Program-made: the position numbers and the translations under genes
Notes under the pieces: generated by a model
Seen by the model: only the letters and a program-made list of their open reading frames with translations
Database searches by the model: none
Told to the model about the DNA's origin: nothing
Part shown: positions 33,871 to 46,127 of the stretch, piece by piece
Layout of the letters: each line of letters opens with the position of its first letter
Position numbering within the stretch: position 1 is the stretch's first letter
Source of the DNA: Siphonodentalium dalli
Taxonomy: Eukaryota > Mollusca > Scaphopoda > Gadilida > Siphonodentaliidae
DNA length: 64,000 bases
Direction of reading: 5' to 3'
Assembly (NCBI GenBank): GCA_032622095.1
Contig: CP136063.1
Location: 74,749,980-74,813,979, forward strand

Positions 33871-34775
33871 TTGGGTATACTGGACTATCATCCCCTTATA
33901 AAACACACTCTCATAAAAGCCAAGTAAACCATGGGTTTCATGACCCTACTCAGGTAAACTATGGTAAAGTCAGGTAAACAATGATGCACTCTGATAAAAC
34001 CAATGTAAAGCCCATGTAAAAGGGACATACCTTTGTAAAGTCCAGGTAAAGTGAAGGTGTACCCAACTTTACTCTCGCACAATACTGGTGAAACAGGACA
34101 TATAATGTCCCAGTAAAGGCATGGTAAACCCTCTTTACTCTCGTAAAATGCATGTGAAACAGGACATGTATGGATAAAACCCATATAAACACATGTAATT
34201 CAGAACAAACTCCAGTGAATTATTGATGGATTCATTGTGTAACACATTATACTTTGGTAAAAGCCATGTAAACCCCATGTAATATACGTAAAACAGGTCA
34301 CTAATACGCATGCGTTACGTCGTGCTTATTATACTAAATTAGTTCAGTCTGAGTTTGTCTTTCGTATTTTGTTTTGACAGATGGGGTGAATACTGTGGAT
34401 TCTAGAAACTGTGACATATTATGCCTACCCTTGCAACACACTCTCGTGTAAAACCCATGTAAACCCTTGTAAATCAGAACATACTCTAGTAAATTATTGA
34501 TGGAGTCATGGTGTCACACATTATAATATGGCAAAACCATGGATTTCTTGGCTCTACTCTGGTAAAAGCCATGCAAAGCCCATCTAAATATGACCTACCC
34601 GTGCAAATTCCTAGTAAATGCATGGTGTACATCGCTTTACTCTTGTAAAATGCTGATGAAACAGGACATAAAAGGGTAAAACCCCTGTAAACCAGAACAT
34701 AATCATGTACATTATTGGTGGAGTCAGGGTGTAACAGATTATACTCTGGTAAAAGCTTGGTGAAACGTGATAAAT
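33871..34775 (+). repeat. Degenerate tandem repeat of the 'ggtaaaagccatgtaaa' type
   Basis: Recurring words 'ctggtaaaagccatgtaaa' and 'gtaaaaccc.tgtaaac', with a larger unit marked by 'attattgatgga' near 34217 and 34492 and a variant near 34711. No consistent coding frame. Confidence 0.6.
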
Positions 34776-35255
34776 TCTGGTGTCACATCTTTAAAATCAC
34801 TTCTTCTGGAAAAACACCCTTTAAAGGTGACATGCAATGGTTTTCATCGTTTGGCTACTGTAAAATTAAATTTAATTGGTCGCCGGTTTGTTCAGAAAAC
34901 ATATCCCGCAAACGCGATATTTTACCGACGCGCATATCTGCCGATTTCAGCGTTTTTATATAGGTTTCCAGTTTCAGTAAAAAACGTCATGACATTACAC
35001 CATAGTATTTGTGACGTCACTGATTGACAAGAGAAAGTAGCGTTTATGGCCAGTGTCAATATTGCTTAAATAATATCTACACCAAAATGAAGTTAACGCA
35101 TTGCTCGTGCATTATATGTCATAGTTTCAAGAATGCACAGTATTCACCCCACTGTCAAAAAAATAACATGAAAGACGAACTCAGACTGAATTAATTTAGT
35201 ATAAAAAGCACGATGTAATACATGTGTATTATTGACATGTTTTACATATATTACG
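34280..35255. repeat. Inverted repeat pair, about 150 bp arms
   Basis: 34280-34430 and 35108-35255 are reverse complements; matches include 'atactaaatta.ttcagtctg' and 'ggggtgaatactgtg'. The spacer holds part of the repeats described for 33871-34775. It may be a non-autonomous inverted-repeat element; no clear target duplication was found. Confidence 0.55.
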
Positions 35256-36119
35256 AGCAACTTTTGACGTTCAATGACAATTAGTTCGACACATTCTTCT
35301 GATATTAGAAAATAGACTGGACGTGTATGAGGAAACTATTTACTTCCCGGTTCCCTGGTTCCGTTCTATTTACGAACACAAAAGCCCGCGAGCAACACTG
35401 TCTTGCATATTTGGAAAATGCGCGGTACAGGCTTGCTCGTCTCAGCTGCTACGCTGATCGCGGTTTTTGACAACAAACGAGGGTTATTAAATCCAACCTT
35501 CTATATGTTCGGGGTTACATGTATTTACTATCTTTTGTATTATAATCATGCTATATGACTACTGTTATAACTCTCTGTTTCTCAATATCTGTTACATGTA
35601 ATTGTCACTTGTTTATTTGGATGAGAGAATAAAGCATACCATTGTAGGTTTTTGATTAACAATTGTCAACGTGCTCATTTCCTGAACTATTTGTTATCTG
35701 TCGATGGGAAATGTCAGAGGTCAAATGTCACATATTCCGGGAATGGGCATCAGAAAGATCCTGATGGAATTCCGAATAAAATTCAGTTAATTAAGACGGC
35801 AGTTTAATAATCCGTGTTCCCACAATTATACTTATATTTTCCTCAGTAAAATGGTGCTTTCCGAGTCAATGGAACCATCGTACCGAAATTGAGATGCATA
35901 ATTCTATTGTGGTCATGAAAGCAACGATTCAACATCAATGAAAGTGGCAATGACACTGAAGCTCAACTTAGATAGGGGCTATTGTCAAATGTTACAGTAA
36001 ATGAAGCGATATGGATATCGAATACAGAAAGTTGGCAGGTCTATATAATACTGAACACCTAACGGATTTAGTCATGGAAAGAGAAAAATACAGCCACCTT
36101 TTTAACATAATTCTGAAAA
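35256..36119. other. Unannotated intergenic stretch
   Basis: No gene or repeat terminus recognised. Confidence 0.4.
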
Positions 36120-37080
36120 AAAAAATGTAAGATCGCATCTAGAGGACACTCCGAAGATCCATTTTCAAGTTTGGTGACGGTCGGATGAAAGATGTGACCT
36201 ATAGGGTGTGCTAAAAGATTTTGTCATTCATAGAGTAAAATCCAAGATGGCCACTGGCAGCCTTGTTTTGAACAAAATTCGAGAAAATGATAAGCTCCCA
36301 TCTAGGGGTCACCCCGATTATCCATATCAAATTTGATAACGATCGGATGAGGGATGTGGCATGTGGGGTGATGCAAATAATATAATAAAAATGGCTGCCA
36401 TCGTTCAAATTCAATAGCTCCCACCTAGAGCTGATCCCAAATATGCCTGTAAATTTTCAAAACATTTCGCTAATAACTGTGGGCTGCATGGTGTGCCAAC
36501 GGATCCAAATATGAAATCCAATATAAACGCCCATCACCGCGAAGACGATCAGACGAGGGGTGTGGCTTGTATGGTGTGCCAAATGATTTAGTGGTGCAAA
36601 GAGTAAAATCGAAGATGGCAGCCGGCGGCCATGTTTTTCCTTGAAAATCGGAAATAGTGATACGCTCCCATCTAGAGGTCACCCTGATGATCCGTATGAA
36701 GTTTGTTGACGATCGACTGAGTGATGTGACATGTAGGGTGTCCTAAAAGATTAAGTCATACAAAGAATAAAATCTAAGATGGCCACTGGCAGCCATGTTC
36801 TTTTAACATAACTCGGAACAAATGGTAAGCTCTCATTAAAAGGTCACCCATGGATCCATATGAATTGTGGTGACGATCGGATGAGGGATATGGCCTCTAT
36901 GGTGTGCCAAAGGATTTAGTGATGCAAAGAGTAAAATCCAAGATGGCTGTGGCGGCCATGTTTTTCATTGAAAATCTGAAAACAGATTGGTAAGCTCCCA
37001 TCTAGAGATCACCCCGATGATCCATATGGAATTTGATGACGATCGTGTGAGGGAGTGACATGTGGGGTGTGCTATTCTTA
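36120..37080 (-). repeat. Dispersed 165-170 bp repeat, five to six tandem units (inverted)
   Basis: Units marked 'gctcccatctagaggtcacc' and 'aaaatccaagatggc' recur near 36138, 36300, 36671, 36838 and 37001. The family also occurs at 4960, 17990 and 57030 in the other orientation. Confidence 0.8.
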
Positions 37081-37229
37081 TAAATAAGTCAGCTAAGCCC
37101 AGAAGAGTTTAACACATTATCTAATCACACGTGCCATTCACATGGCCTCCAATCTGTTTACTTAAATTTTAATGCTTCAAACCCGTAGCCCGGTACTAAT
37201 GTGTCAAATTACTTTAATATCGAGGTCAA

Positions 37230-38125
37230 TTACCCTAGTGTAATTATTTTAGTACAACCGCAACTTACGTACTTACATCCCCGTAAAATGCCTTGGCAAA
37301 ATACATGGATGGGTCCATTTCACTAGAGTACAAACACATGGATAGGTTTACATGTGTGCGTATACTCTTGTAACGAGATTCACTATAGTCAGATTTGACC
37401 AGAGTAAAACCCTGGTAATATTACATCATTCTAACTGTAAAACGTTGAGTAAACTATTTCTACTCAATGAGTTGAGTAAAATTTTAACTCAACACTGAAA
37501 GTGAAATCGCTCAACAACCGATTGATTTTGCTCAACAGTTGACTGACAAATGTAGATTTCTCAATTAAGAAAAGGAGTTGGCTAGGAATATGTGCTGTTA
37601 GAATAACTTATTTTTAAGTCTTTCGTTTTGTTAATCAAAATATTTAAAGTTCACAATATGCCAAACCGCACTAATATAGACCCTAGTGTGATTATTTTAG
37701 TAGAACAGCAACATACGTACTTACATCCCCGTGAAATTCCTTGGTAAAATACATGGATGGGTCCTTTTCACTAGAGCACAAATACATTGACAGGTTTACA
37801 TGTGTGCGTATACTATTGTAACTATTCACTATTGTTATATTTTACCAGAATAAAACCCTGGTAAAATTACATCATTTTAACTGTAAAACGTTGAGTAAAC
37901 TATTTCTACTCAACGAGTTGAGTAAAATTTTAACTCAACACTGAAAGTGAAATCGCTAAACAACCGGTTGATTTTGCTCAACAGTTGACTGACAAATGTA
38001 GATTTATCAGTTAAGAAACGATGTTGGTTAATTAGAATATGTGTTGTTAGAATTGCGTTTTTTAAAGTATTTCTTTTTGTTAATCATAATATTTAAAGTT
38101 CACAATATGCCAAACCGCACTAATA
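37230..38125 (+). repeat. 448 bp tandem duplication
   Basis: Two copies, 37230-37677 and 37678-38125. Both hold 'cttacatccccgt', 'gtttacatgtgtgcgtata', 'aactgtaaaacgttgagtaa' and 'caatatgccaaaccgcacta'. Local clusters of 'gagtaaa/ctcaac' are internally repetitive. Confidence 0.85.
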
Positions 38126-39540
38126 TAGACTTAGGTACGATTGTGTAAAATTTATATTATCTGCTTTTGTATATCAGCCAGCAGAGGAATTCACCTCAGT
38201 CGCCTTACTTATTCGATGCACGTCAAGCACAGGGGTGCTAAATCTACATGTACAATAAACCGCCATGCATGCAAACTTGAATGTTTTACAGACACTGGCT
38301 TTTGCACAAATCACTCGGATTAGCTTAACATCTCGAAAATGACAACTGTAGAATATATAACGTTACTTTTTCGTAACACCATCAGTTTGCCCTACCATCA
38401 CCATAGCACTGATATTCAGCAGGAACCCAACACCATAGCAGACTAGCAGGACAAACTCGCTGGTTTGAGGTACCACCCAGATAATTCCAACCCCAAGGGG
38501 GTGCAATTCTTATTGCATAAACATGGGAGTTTTGTCTGGTTATGAAAATGTCAGCAGGAAGTCTGGTCCATGTGGCTTAATTTGCTATAGAGATTTAAAT
38601 GGCTTTCGTTTCGTACGATCGCGTTCATCATATCTACATCGACTCCCCTATGGCCGGAGCTTCTTGAAAGATTCACGTGAACAGAACGGCAAATATATCG
38701 TATCCATACTGGACCTGAATGACAAATCGTCAGGGGTATGTGAACATTGAACATTTGCCCATTAAATACCGGCGAAGGTAAGTGGTGCGGATTATTATTT
38801 CAACCAGTGTCTGAATAATCAAGAAGAAGTTTATGCAAAGATATTGGTTTATTTATTACTAGTGGAGCAGCCGTGTTCACGGTATGTGACGACCACGGCA
38901 CATTTTTTTTTATAAATTCACCAACGCAGCAGTATATCGTTTGGAGAATGAATATTGGAAATGTGCATCCATTTCAAGCGCATTATCGTTCAAATATTAC
39001 CGTAACGTATATGTGTAACGTATGTAACGACTCGCGGTGGTCGCTGGTGCGTATGTCAGTCTGTCTGTCTATTTAGTTATTTTATTCTCAAGAATAGCAC
39101 ATATAATACATAATATAAGGACATTAACAATTTAACATTAGAGAAAAGGATTCGGCAGTAAGCCAAAGGCTTATAGGTGGCCATATCCTTAGTATATATA
39201 TTGCATCATGATTTGATTTGGTCTCTATGAATTGTTTATTCTCAAATCGCCGGACGTGTCCGGTATAACAGAGTATAGTTATGAACACACATCAATATAT
39301 ACATATTGATAATATTGCAAATGAAAACAATATATATGTCAATAATCGTGTACACGTGTGGAGAGGGTGGGGAGGGGTTTTGTATTAGGTGTGTGTATAG
39401 AGGAGTAACATCGGGTCTGGAATAAATCACTGGGGAAAGGTGACAATCGTGTTGATCATATTTGTTTGCCTCCCGTATAATTTCGCTGTACATGGACGTA
39501 CGTGCGGTGATTTAGGTGGGGTGCTTCCAGGTTCGCGTGG
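38126..39540. other. Unannotated; lower part may be LINE B 3' tail
   Basis: About 39100-39540 lies directly downstream (minus sense) of the LINE B stop and could be its 3' untranslated region. The remainder shows no gene. The 75-codon frame at 38523-38750 has no recognisable domain. Confidence 0.35.
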
Positions 39541-40600
39541 TTATGCCACAGGGGGCTCCATTAGGCGAAGGGCGTCTCGGATGAACATGCTAAGATTGGT
39601 GAGGATTCTTTTATTTGTGCACGTGAAGAGGGCATTGAGTTTGTGGGCATTTGGGACGCGTGTAATAGTATGATTTAACCCTTTACCCAACAAACCGGCC
39701 AAAACCGGCCAAATAAAGCTTCAACAGCCTAAAATATCTTCGGTCTGTCTCAATAGAACCATACAAATATGGATATCATTTGAACAGGCTCCTTGACCAC
39801 ATTGTGATAGTTACAGTTATACCCTGTGCCAATGCATTCTCTTATATATGCGAGTCGACCATAGGTCGCCTCGCATATATAAGAGAATGCATTGGCATAC
39901 AAAAAAATCTTTTTTAATACTTTTTACAATTTTTTTCTTACATTCTTACAATTTTATAATTTTTAATTTGTTAAGCCAATGCATTCTCTTATATATGCGA
40001 GGCGACCTATGGTCGACTCGCATATATAAGAGAATGCATTGGCACAGGGCCCTTCTGTTGGGTAAAGGGTTAAGATATTTTCGTCTCAAATCGAGGAGTT
40101 TTTCACATTTGAGTATGATATGGTATTCATCACCAAATTCAACGTCGCATAGCGTGCACTTTCGATCGGAGTAGTCTTTTTTTGCCCACGAGCCGGATTC
40201 GATCGGTAAGTTATGATTCTTGTACGAAATTTAATCAGACGCGTTACTACTGTTTGGTTTTCTAAAGAGAGATAAATTTTCTTTGAAAAGTCAGTCTTGA
40301 TGATTCTGTAGAAGGCACATTTATTGGATTTTACTATATCACCATGCCATGATTGTACAAATGCGTCTTGTATTCGACCTTTGATGAGTCTGTTGAAAGA
40401 TGGTGGGTTAATAGTTGCTTGATCTATCCAAATATTGGATAGGCCGAGATTATTTAGGCTATTTTGTATAAAGTCAATCCAACCATTTCTCCAGTTGTTT
40501 GTGCAGTGATAGCTATACAGTGCATAATATAGTATAAGTGGGAGTCTATTGCACTGCATGCTCATAAGTTTATTCCAATATTCTCAATGATGAATTGCCT
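39541..40600 (-). pseudogene. LINE B relic: C-terminal part of a non-LTR reverse transcriptase ORF
   Basis: The minus strand from about 40600 to the stop at 39541-39543 reads as the C-terminal tail of a LINE ORF2. A helical region around 'IKGRIQDAFVQSWHGDI' and 'NKCAFYRIIKTDF' leads to 'KFRTR' and then a CX2CX8HX4C zinc-knuckle-like motif. The copy is broken: a frameshift near 40218 separates the knuckle from the upstream part, another lies near 39650, and a 399 bp TTAA element (39675-40073) interrupts it. The catalytic reverse transcriptase domain is not present, so it is 5'-truncated as is normal for LINEs. The family resembles that commonly seen in molluscs and cnidarians, from memory of the motif pattern only. 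Confidence 0.7.
39675..40073. mobile_element. TTAA MITE with twin 69 bp hairpins, copy 1
   Basis: Inverted ends TTAACCCTTTACCCAAC and GTTGGGTAAAGGGTTAA, typical of piggyBac-type termini (TTAA then CCCT). It is inserted in LINE B, whose reading resumes on the other side. Two hairpins, 39828-39896 and 39975-40043, each have 33 bp arms with one mismatch and a 3-base loop (arm begins gccaatgcattctctta). The two hairpins are reverse complements of one another. No coding frame. Confidence 0.85.
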
Positions 40601-40725
40601 GTTCCACAAGCACCCGCAACCTATCCCGTTGTTAATCGCTGCGCGTCCACCCCGACACACAATCACACCTATTTTGTTTTATGTAGGGTTTTGGTTCACG
40701 CTTTACAGTTCATAACCATATTATG

Positions 40726-41961
40726 TCAGTTAAATCGTTGGGTATCGTCGATTAACTTTTGCACGACGATGAATATGTCGGCATGTTTGGTATAAGATAT
40801 ATCTATGGACCCATACAGTAATATTTTGACTTCCAATTTCACATTCAGATTGGCTAAATAACGGACTCTTTCACTCTCAAATATTGGACAGTGGAGTAAG
40901 AAGTGCTCAGCCGTTTCTAATTCTCCACAGTCTCAAAATGGACTATTATTCAAATGATTGCAAAAAAGGTCATATTTCAGGTTACTGCAGTTTGTTCGCA
41001 GGCGACAGTGTTAGATTTGACTTGGTCTTCGGGTGCTGTATAATTAATATGACGGTATGAAAATTCGACCGGTTAAAAGAAAATTCTTAAAGTCAGAGAC
41101 TGATTCACATTCTTTCGCCTTTGGCGGAAGGTTGTTCCATGATTTGACGGTAGCTGGAAGAAATGAATTTTCGTATCTTGTCGCGTAAACTCTGGGAGTC
41201 CTAAGACCCTTTTGTCTGAAATTATAATTGGTTAGACTTCCAGATTCAATAGGAACTAGAGTATATAAGTAAGGAGGCGTGGTTCTCCTAATCATTTTTA
41301 AAAATTGCACAAGTTTAGTTTTTTCTCTCCTGTTAGATAGTGAGTCCCAACTGGTTTCCCGTAATACTGATTGTTTGCTGCAGCTTCTAGTTGCTCCCGT
41401 GACTAATATAGCAGCCTCGTATTAAATATCTTCCAGAGAGGTTGAATCTTCAACTGAGCAATTACCCCATATCGAGGAGGCATATTCCAACACTGGACGG
41501 ATATATGACAAGTATATACGCTCAAGGGTTCTCATGTCCAGAATTAATTTATATTTCCTCAGAGTATACATTCGACTTGCGGCTCGATTTTCAACATCAG
41601 TGACATGGTCTTTCCACGTACCGTCTCTGTTAAAAGTAAGACCTAAACGTTTGTGAGTTTCGACTTCTACAATATCCTTGTCCGACATCTGAAGGGGAGG
41701 GTGGACGATTATGTTATTTTTCCATGATACTAAACGTGATCCTGTTTTCATGGGATTAAATTTCACTAGCCATTTTTTAGACCATTCGAAAATCAGACTA
41801 ATATCGTTGTTGATCACCCCTGCGGCAATAACTGGGTCTTCAATGGATAGAAATAAAGAGTCATCGTCGGCAAAAAGCCTTACATTGCACGTGATATTGT
41901 CTGCAATATCATTAATGTAGATTAAAAAAAGAAGAGGGCCGAGTATGGATCCATGTATGTC
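40726..41961 (-). pseudogene. LINE A relic: reverse transcriptase (FADD) with in-frame stops
   Basis: On the minus strand one frame runs unshifted from about 41961 to the stop at 40726-40728. It opens with 'GSILGPLLFLIYIND' and the catalytic 'RLFADDDSLFLSIED' (FADD form of the YXDD box). It continues through 'FEWSKKWLVKFNP', 'HKRLGLTFNRDGTWKDHV' and 'SYIRPVLEYASSIWGN' and ends with a CX7HX4C-like knuckle tail ('CGELETAEHFLLHC'). Four in-frame stops break it: 41422-41424, 41044-41046, 41011-41013 and 40933-40935. The stop pattern with intact frame suggests decay by point mutation. Above 41961 the similarity ends, so the N-terminal half and endonuclease are missing. It resembles jockey/CR1-like non-LTR elements. 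Confidence 0.85.
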
Positions 41962-42204
41962 TATTTGTCAGCCATATGAATTTCTTAACGGGTAAAATTT
42001 TACGATGAGGATAATGATGCCGGTTAACAAATTCTAAAGTAACGCTGTCGGGTCAGTTGTCGCTGATTTCCAGCAAACTGATTTATATGTATTGTCCATG
42101 TTATATGAAATTTAAAGATATATAAGTTAATCAAATCAAATCGTATGGTTTAAAGTTCCCATCTATCTGTTTCTATTCCCGTCGTTTTTATATGGGCACA
42201 CTGT
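41962..42204. other. Sequence upstream of LINE A relic
   Basis: The minus strand contains 'EFVNRHHYPHRKIL', which looks protein-like but does not align in frame with the reverse transcriptase that follows. It could be a scrambled piece of the same LINE; not called. Confidence 0.25.
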
Positions 42205-43361
42205 AAGGGTGGATACACACATGCACGTAATCTCTGTAAATATCGTGTATTTGGCGTTTTACATGGATCATACACACCGTGTAATATGTGTCCGCTGACA
42301 ACCCAATCATTGCGACTGTGTTTGACCACAGTGAGTTAAACTCTGAACCGCCGAAGAGCCGTTGACTGGGACAAAGTCGTCAGGCCACTTAAAATAATTA
42401 TTCGCGTCGACGTTCTGTTTAAATCATTGTCAGTCCTCTATTGATGTTAATACCAGTGATGGCCTCTTCCCCAACGCAGGGGGGGGGGTATGACCCCAAC
42501 ATGCACGGGGAGCTATATTATCCCAGAAGCTACCGAATTCACCATTGCATATTTCCTCGACGGGGGTGTGCATCCAGCACCCTGAGTCCTGACACCCTGC
42601 TTTATAAGTATCGTAGTCATGTCTGTCGTGTCTGTTTTCTACGAGTGATTAATCTAATATGCAGCAATTTATGCTATTCATATAATTATGAACATATTAT
42701 ACAGCTTTAAATTTGAATGCATGGTGTTGCTGTTTGTCTTAATTCGGCGAAAGGGTTGCCTAGCTACGATTTCCCAACTACGTCACCTTTCCTTTCTTGT
42801 GTTATACTGTTATACATGTATACGCAAAATTTACAACTATAGAATATTTAAGTAAAACATTATATTGTAATTCTTGCCCAGATAATCCCGGCTGATACAC
42901 TCAATTAACTCCCATAGTTATTGGAAGCTTTCGAGAACCAGCCCCTCCCCAATCATGGATTATGGTAGAAAATGTTATAATTAAAGCTTGTGACAGTTAG
43001 GAGCTTGTTCAACCTTTGGCTTGAGAAACATATATATAAATGGGGGGGGGGGTCACTCTTTTTAATTTCAACGCTGTACCTGCATTATATTTTGGCGCTA
43101 TAATGAATATTTGCAATCGAAATGAATTATAACTCGTGAAATAACAGCACATATATCAGACAAGAATTACTCATTTCGGCATCCATGAAAGAAGACATGT
43201 TTATGACTGGCCTGAAATTTCTTTGATAATGGCTTATAACTACTCACTGGTGAAATTGACCTCTCGCGCGCAGGTGATTAATTTTGTCAATTATTGGTGT
43301 GGCCATGTAAAATACATGCATTTTACATACAGACATTACATGCATGTGTGTATCCACCCTA
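42205..43361. mobile_element. 1157 bp terminal-inverted-repeat element
   Basis: Ends AAGGGTGGATACACACATGC and its reverse complement (GCATGTGTGTATCCACCCTA) and is flanked by ACTGT at 42200-42204 and 43362-43366, a possible 5 bp target duplication. Further inner similarity ('ttttacatgg') exists. The interior has no transposase-like frame. Confidence 0.7.
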
Positions 43362-43940
43362 ACTGTTTTGTCCAATTAAGACATTCGAATTGAAAATTTT
43401 TATTGAGTGTCATTTTATACGCATGTTCTGCTGCTGTCTATACCTGTACCATTTACATACATGGTTACAATGGGTTGACTGCTGCTGGCATATATAATAG
43501 TGCTTCACATCGGGCACAAACGAAATATTCAACTTGAATTACAATATAGTTTACTAGCAGGGTTACCCGGTGTAGCTCTTGTTAAAAAGTAACCACAATC
43601 CTTAATGTTCTATCTGTGACAAATATACATAAGAATTTGGTTATATAGTTCTGCATTCTTTATCAATGTAAAAGCTTATCCAAAACTGTCATGGTGGCCC
43701 TACCACACCATGATTCTGACGGCATCACTTGGGGATATTTAACCTATCTACGATAAACAAAAAAATGGTTTATCTATTTGAATTCTCCTCACCCAATCTT
43801 CATCCCTGTCTCCGATTGTGCCGCTTTGGCAAGCTTGAATCATACCATAGATGATGTGCACAACTGAGCTGCCTATATATACGTTTGGTGGAATCTGACG
43901 ACAAAAATGTGTTATCAATATATGTCACATTGTCCCCTCC
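43362..43940. other. Unannotated, with traces of the A/B satellite
   Basis: 43800-43935 has satellite-like words ('tttggtggaatctgacga') and a C-rich tract. The hAT-like element below is inserted in it. Related words resume at about 44700-44850. Confidence 0.4.
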
Positions 43941-44272
43941 CAGGGATGTGACTAGAGGGTCTCCGCTGGGGGGGGGGGTGTCCACCTTGGGAATTTCCAA
44001 CCTGTCACCCCCCCCTAAGGTTGGAAAATTTCCAACTGATGTCCATTTCTGTCAAATTTTTTGACCAAAAATAGGAACATATGCAAATATTGGTCGAAAA
44101 ACAATAAATTCCCCCCAATAAATTGTTTTATAATCAAACTACAAGAACATTTTCAACCTATTGTTGGTGTGAAATCTCGTTGTGGCAGGTATGAAATTTC
44201 CAACTATTGAAAATATAGCTCTCTGAGACACCCCCCCCCCCACACCCCCCCCCCCCTCTAGCCACATCCCTG
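43941..44272. mobile_element. 332 bp hAT-like MITE
   Basis: Termini CAGGGATGTGACTAGAGG and its near reverse complement CCTCTAGCCACATCCCTG. The flanks TCCCCTCC (43933-43940) and TCCCCGCC (44273-44280) form an 8 bp target duplication with one mismatch, the hAT hallmark. G-runs and C-runs inside are also inverted. Non-coding. Confidence 0.75.
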
Positions 44273-44339
44273 TCCCCGCCCCATCACTGGCATGCACTGC
44301 GCCACTTAGGCATATCTACACCATACCATTAAAGACAAA

Positions 44340-44735
44340 TTATCTACTTGTTAGGGTGCGTGAAACTGATAAGTTATTAATCGGGCGCTATGCCAACTGG
44401 AGGAATGTAACATTCTACTAACATCGCCGAAAATTTGAAGCAAATCGACCATCCCACTCCATAGAAAGCGTCGTTTGAAGAACGCTAAATTGTAAATATT
44501 TACTACTTGATTCGGGGCGCAGCTATCGGCGATAAACTAACGAAAACGGTTTCGCCATCGAGAGTTACTGCATTTAATTAATATATAAGAATGACTGTGT
44601 GTTGTCTATTTGGATATATAATTCTACAAATTACATAATTGAACAATATTATTCTCAATTTCTATTTGATCACCATATACCGGGGTGTTTCACGTCACTT
44701 TAAAGTCACTATATTGTGGAGATAACCACATCTAT
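44340..44735 (+). repeat. Dispersed repeat R390, copy 1
   Basis: Markers 'gtgcgtgaaactgataagtt', 'cattctactaacatcgccga', 'cgctaaattgtaaatattta' and 'gtgtttcacgtcactttaa'. Further copies at 47640 and 63095, all in the same orientation. Function unknown; termini not resolved. Confidence 0.8.
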
Positions 44736-46127
44736 ATTATACAAGATTTACTGAAATCTGCGACAAATTGAGTTTTATTTCATTCTGGTACCCCTTCGCT
44801 AACCACACACCTGACTTTGGCGACGCCACTTTGATAAATATATACCCTAGTCGTATTTAAATTCGCGCAGTACTATATTTCGCTCAGTTTTGAATCGCGC
44901 ACCTAACTGCGCGAATTCAAAACTGACAATATTTCTCAATTTATTTTGTATCTGATGACGGTTTCAGTTATTACTCGTTCCTAAAGATGCATGTGTACAT
45001 TAAACACAATACAGACGGATTCACATTGTGCATGTAAAACATTACTCTAACATAAATGCGTTGAGAATATGTGTGTTTACATGCTACAACTAATTATTAT
45101 CAGTGATATTCAATTAAAATAGTTATAAACATCATTGGAATTAACTCGAATGACATAAAACCACAACCACATACTAGGGAGCTGACTTTAGAAATAAAAT
45201 CAGCACTTGGCTGAGGGTTGTGTTGGCATAATTTATTCATGCTATTTGTGTCTCTCGATGCAGTGTTGATACCAGGGGCGTACTTTCGTGCACATTCATC
45301 CTCGCACATGTGCATTTCTCACACGTATTTCAACACCGACGATGTTACCACAATTTGTTGCTTTCCATAATTATAAGTAACAATTTGTAAGATGGTCGCC
45401 CCCATGTGATATACAGCCATATACAAGCAGATATTGTCCATTATCAGTGTCGCCTTCCGTAATGTATGTAAATGTAACTCATCAAAATATCCTTCTGCTT
45501 TTCTATGTGGTTCGCTATAAGCTCAGGAGTCGTACTATTTTTTCGCAAAAGAATAAAACATATACATGGTGTCTGTTTTTGTTTTGGGAAAGTTCCACAG
45601 ATGTCAATCTCACATAATCTGAAAAAAAGTGTCAGCATGTTCAATTGACCTTTGGTGCATGCACACCAACGAGCGTTACCATAACAACATATATATAATA
45701 TTTACTCCACTGTAACCATCAGTAACTTAAACATCCTAGTACTGATTCCAATGACAATAATGTTTCCCCCAAAGCTAGGGTTGGCTTTTAGTGGGACAAC
45801 ACATATGCCTGAACCTGTGTGGCCAGACTAGTAATTTATCATGAACAGCTTCAGGCCAGTTCAGGGAACATGAAATATTTGTGAGGGATATATGGTGTGT
45901 GTCGGTTCATATTGATTGGGAGAAGTAGCATGTCCATCAGTGCTATAACGTCGTAAGTCCATTTTTCAAATATTCTCCGAGAAACTCGGGTTTGAAGTAT
46001 TGGTTGCTCAGTTTTCATATTTGCATTGTTCTGACCTCTTTGTAATTATGCGAATATTATCCATGACATCGCAATACACCCAGATGTGATATTTCACCGT
46101 CTAATATGAGCTCAATCGCTAGAAAAC
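44736..46127. other. Unannotated intergenic stretch
   Basis: No gene, array or element terminus recognised. Near 44865-44930 'attcgcgcag' and 'ctgcgcgaattc' form a small inverted pair. Confidence 0.4.

Noticed and set aside
40086-40205. C-terminal 40 codons of the open frame ending at 40086
   Set aside because: After the frameshift near 40218 the true LINE reading is in another frame, which contains the zinc-knuckle motif; this part is out of frame.
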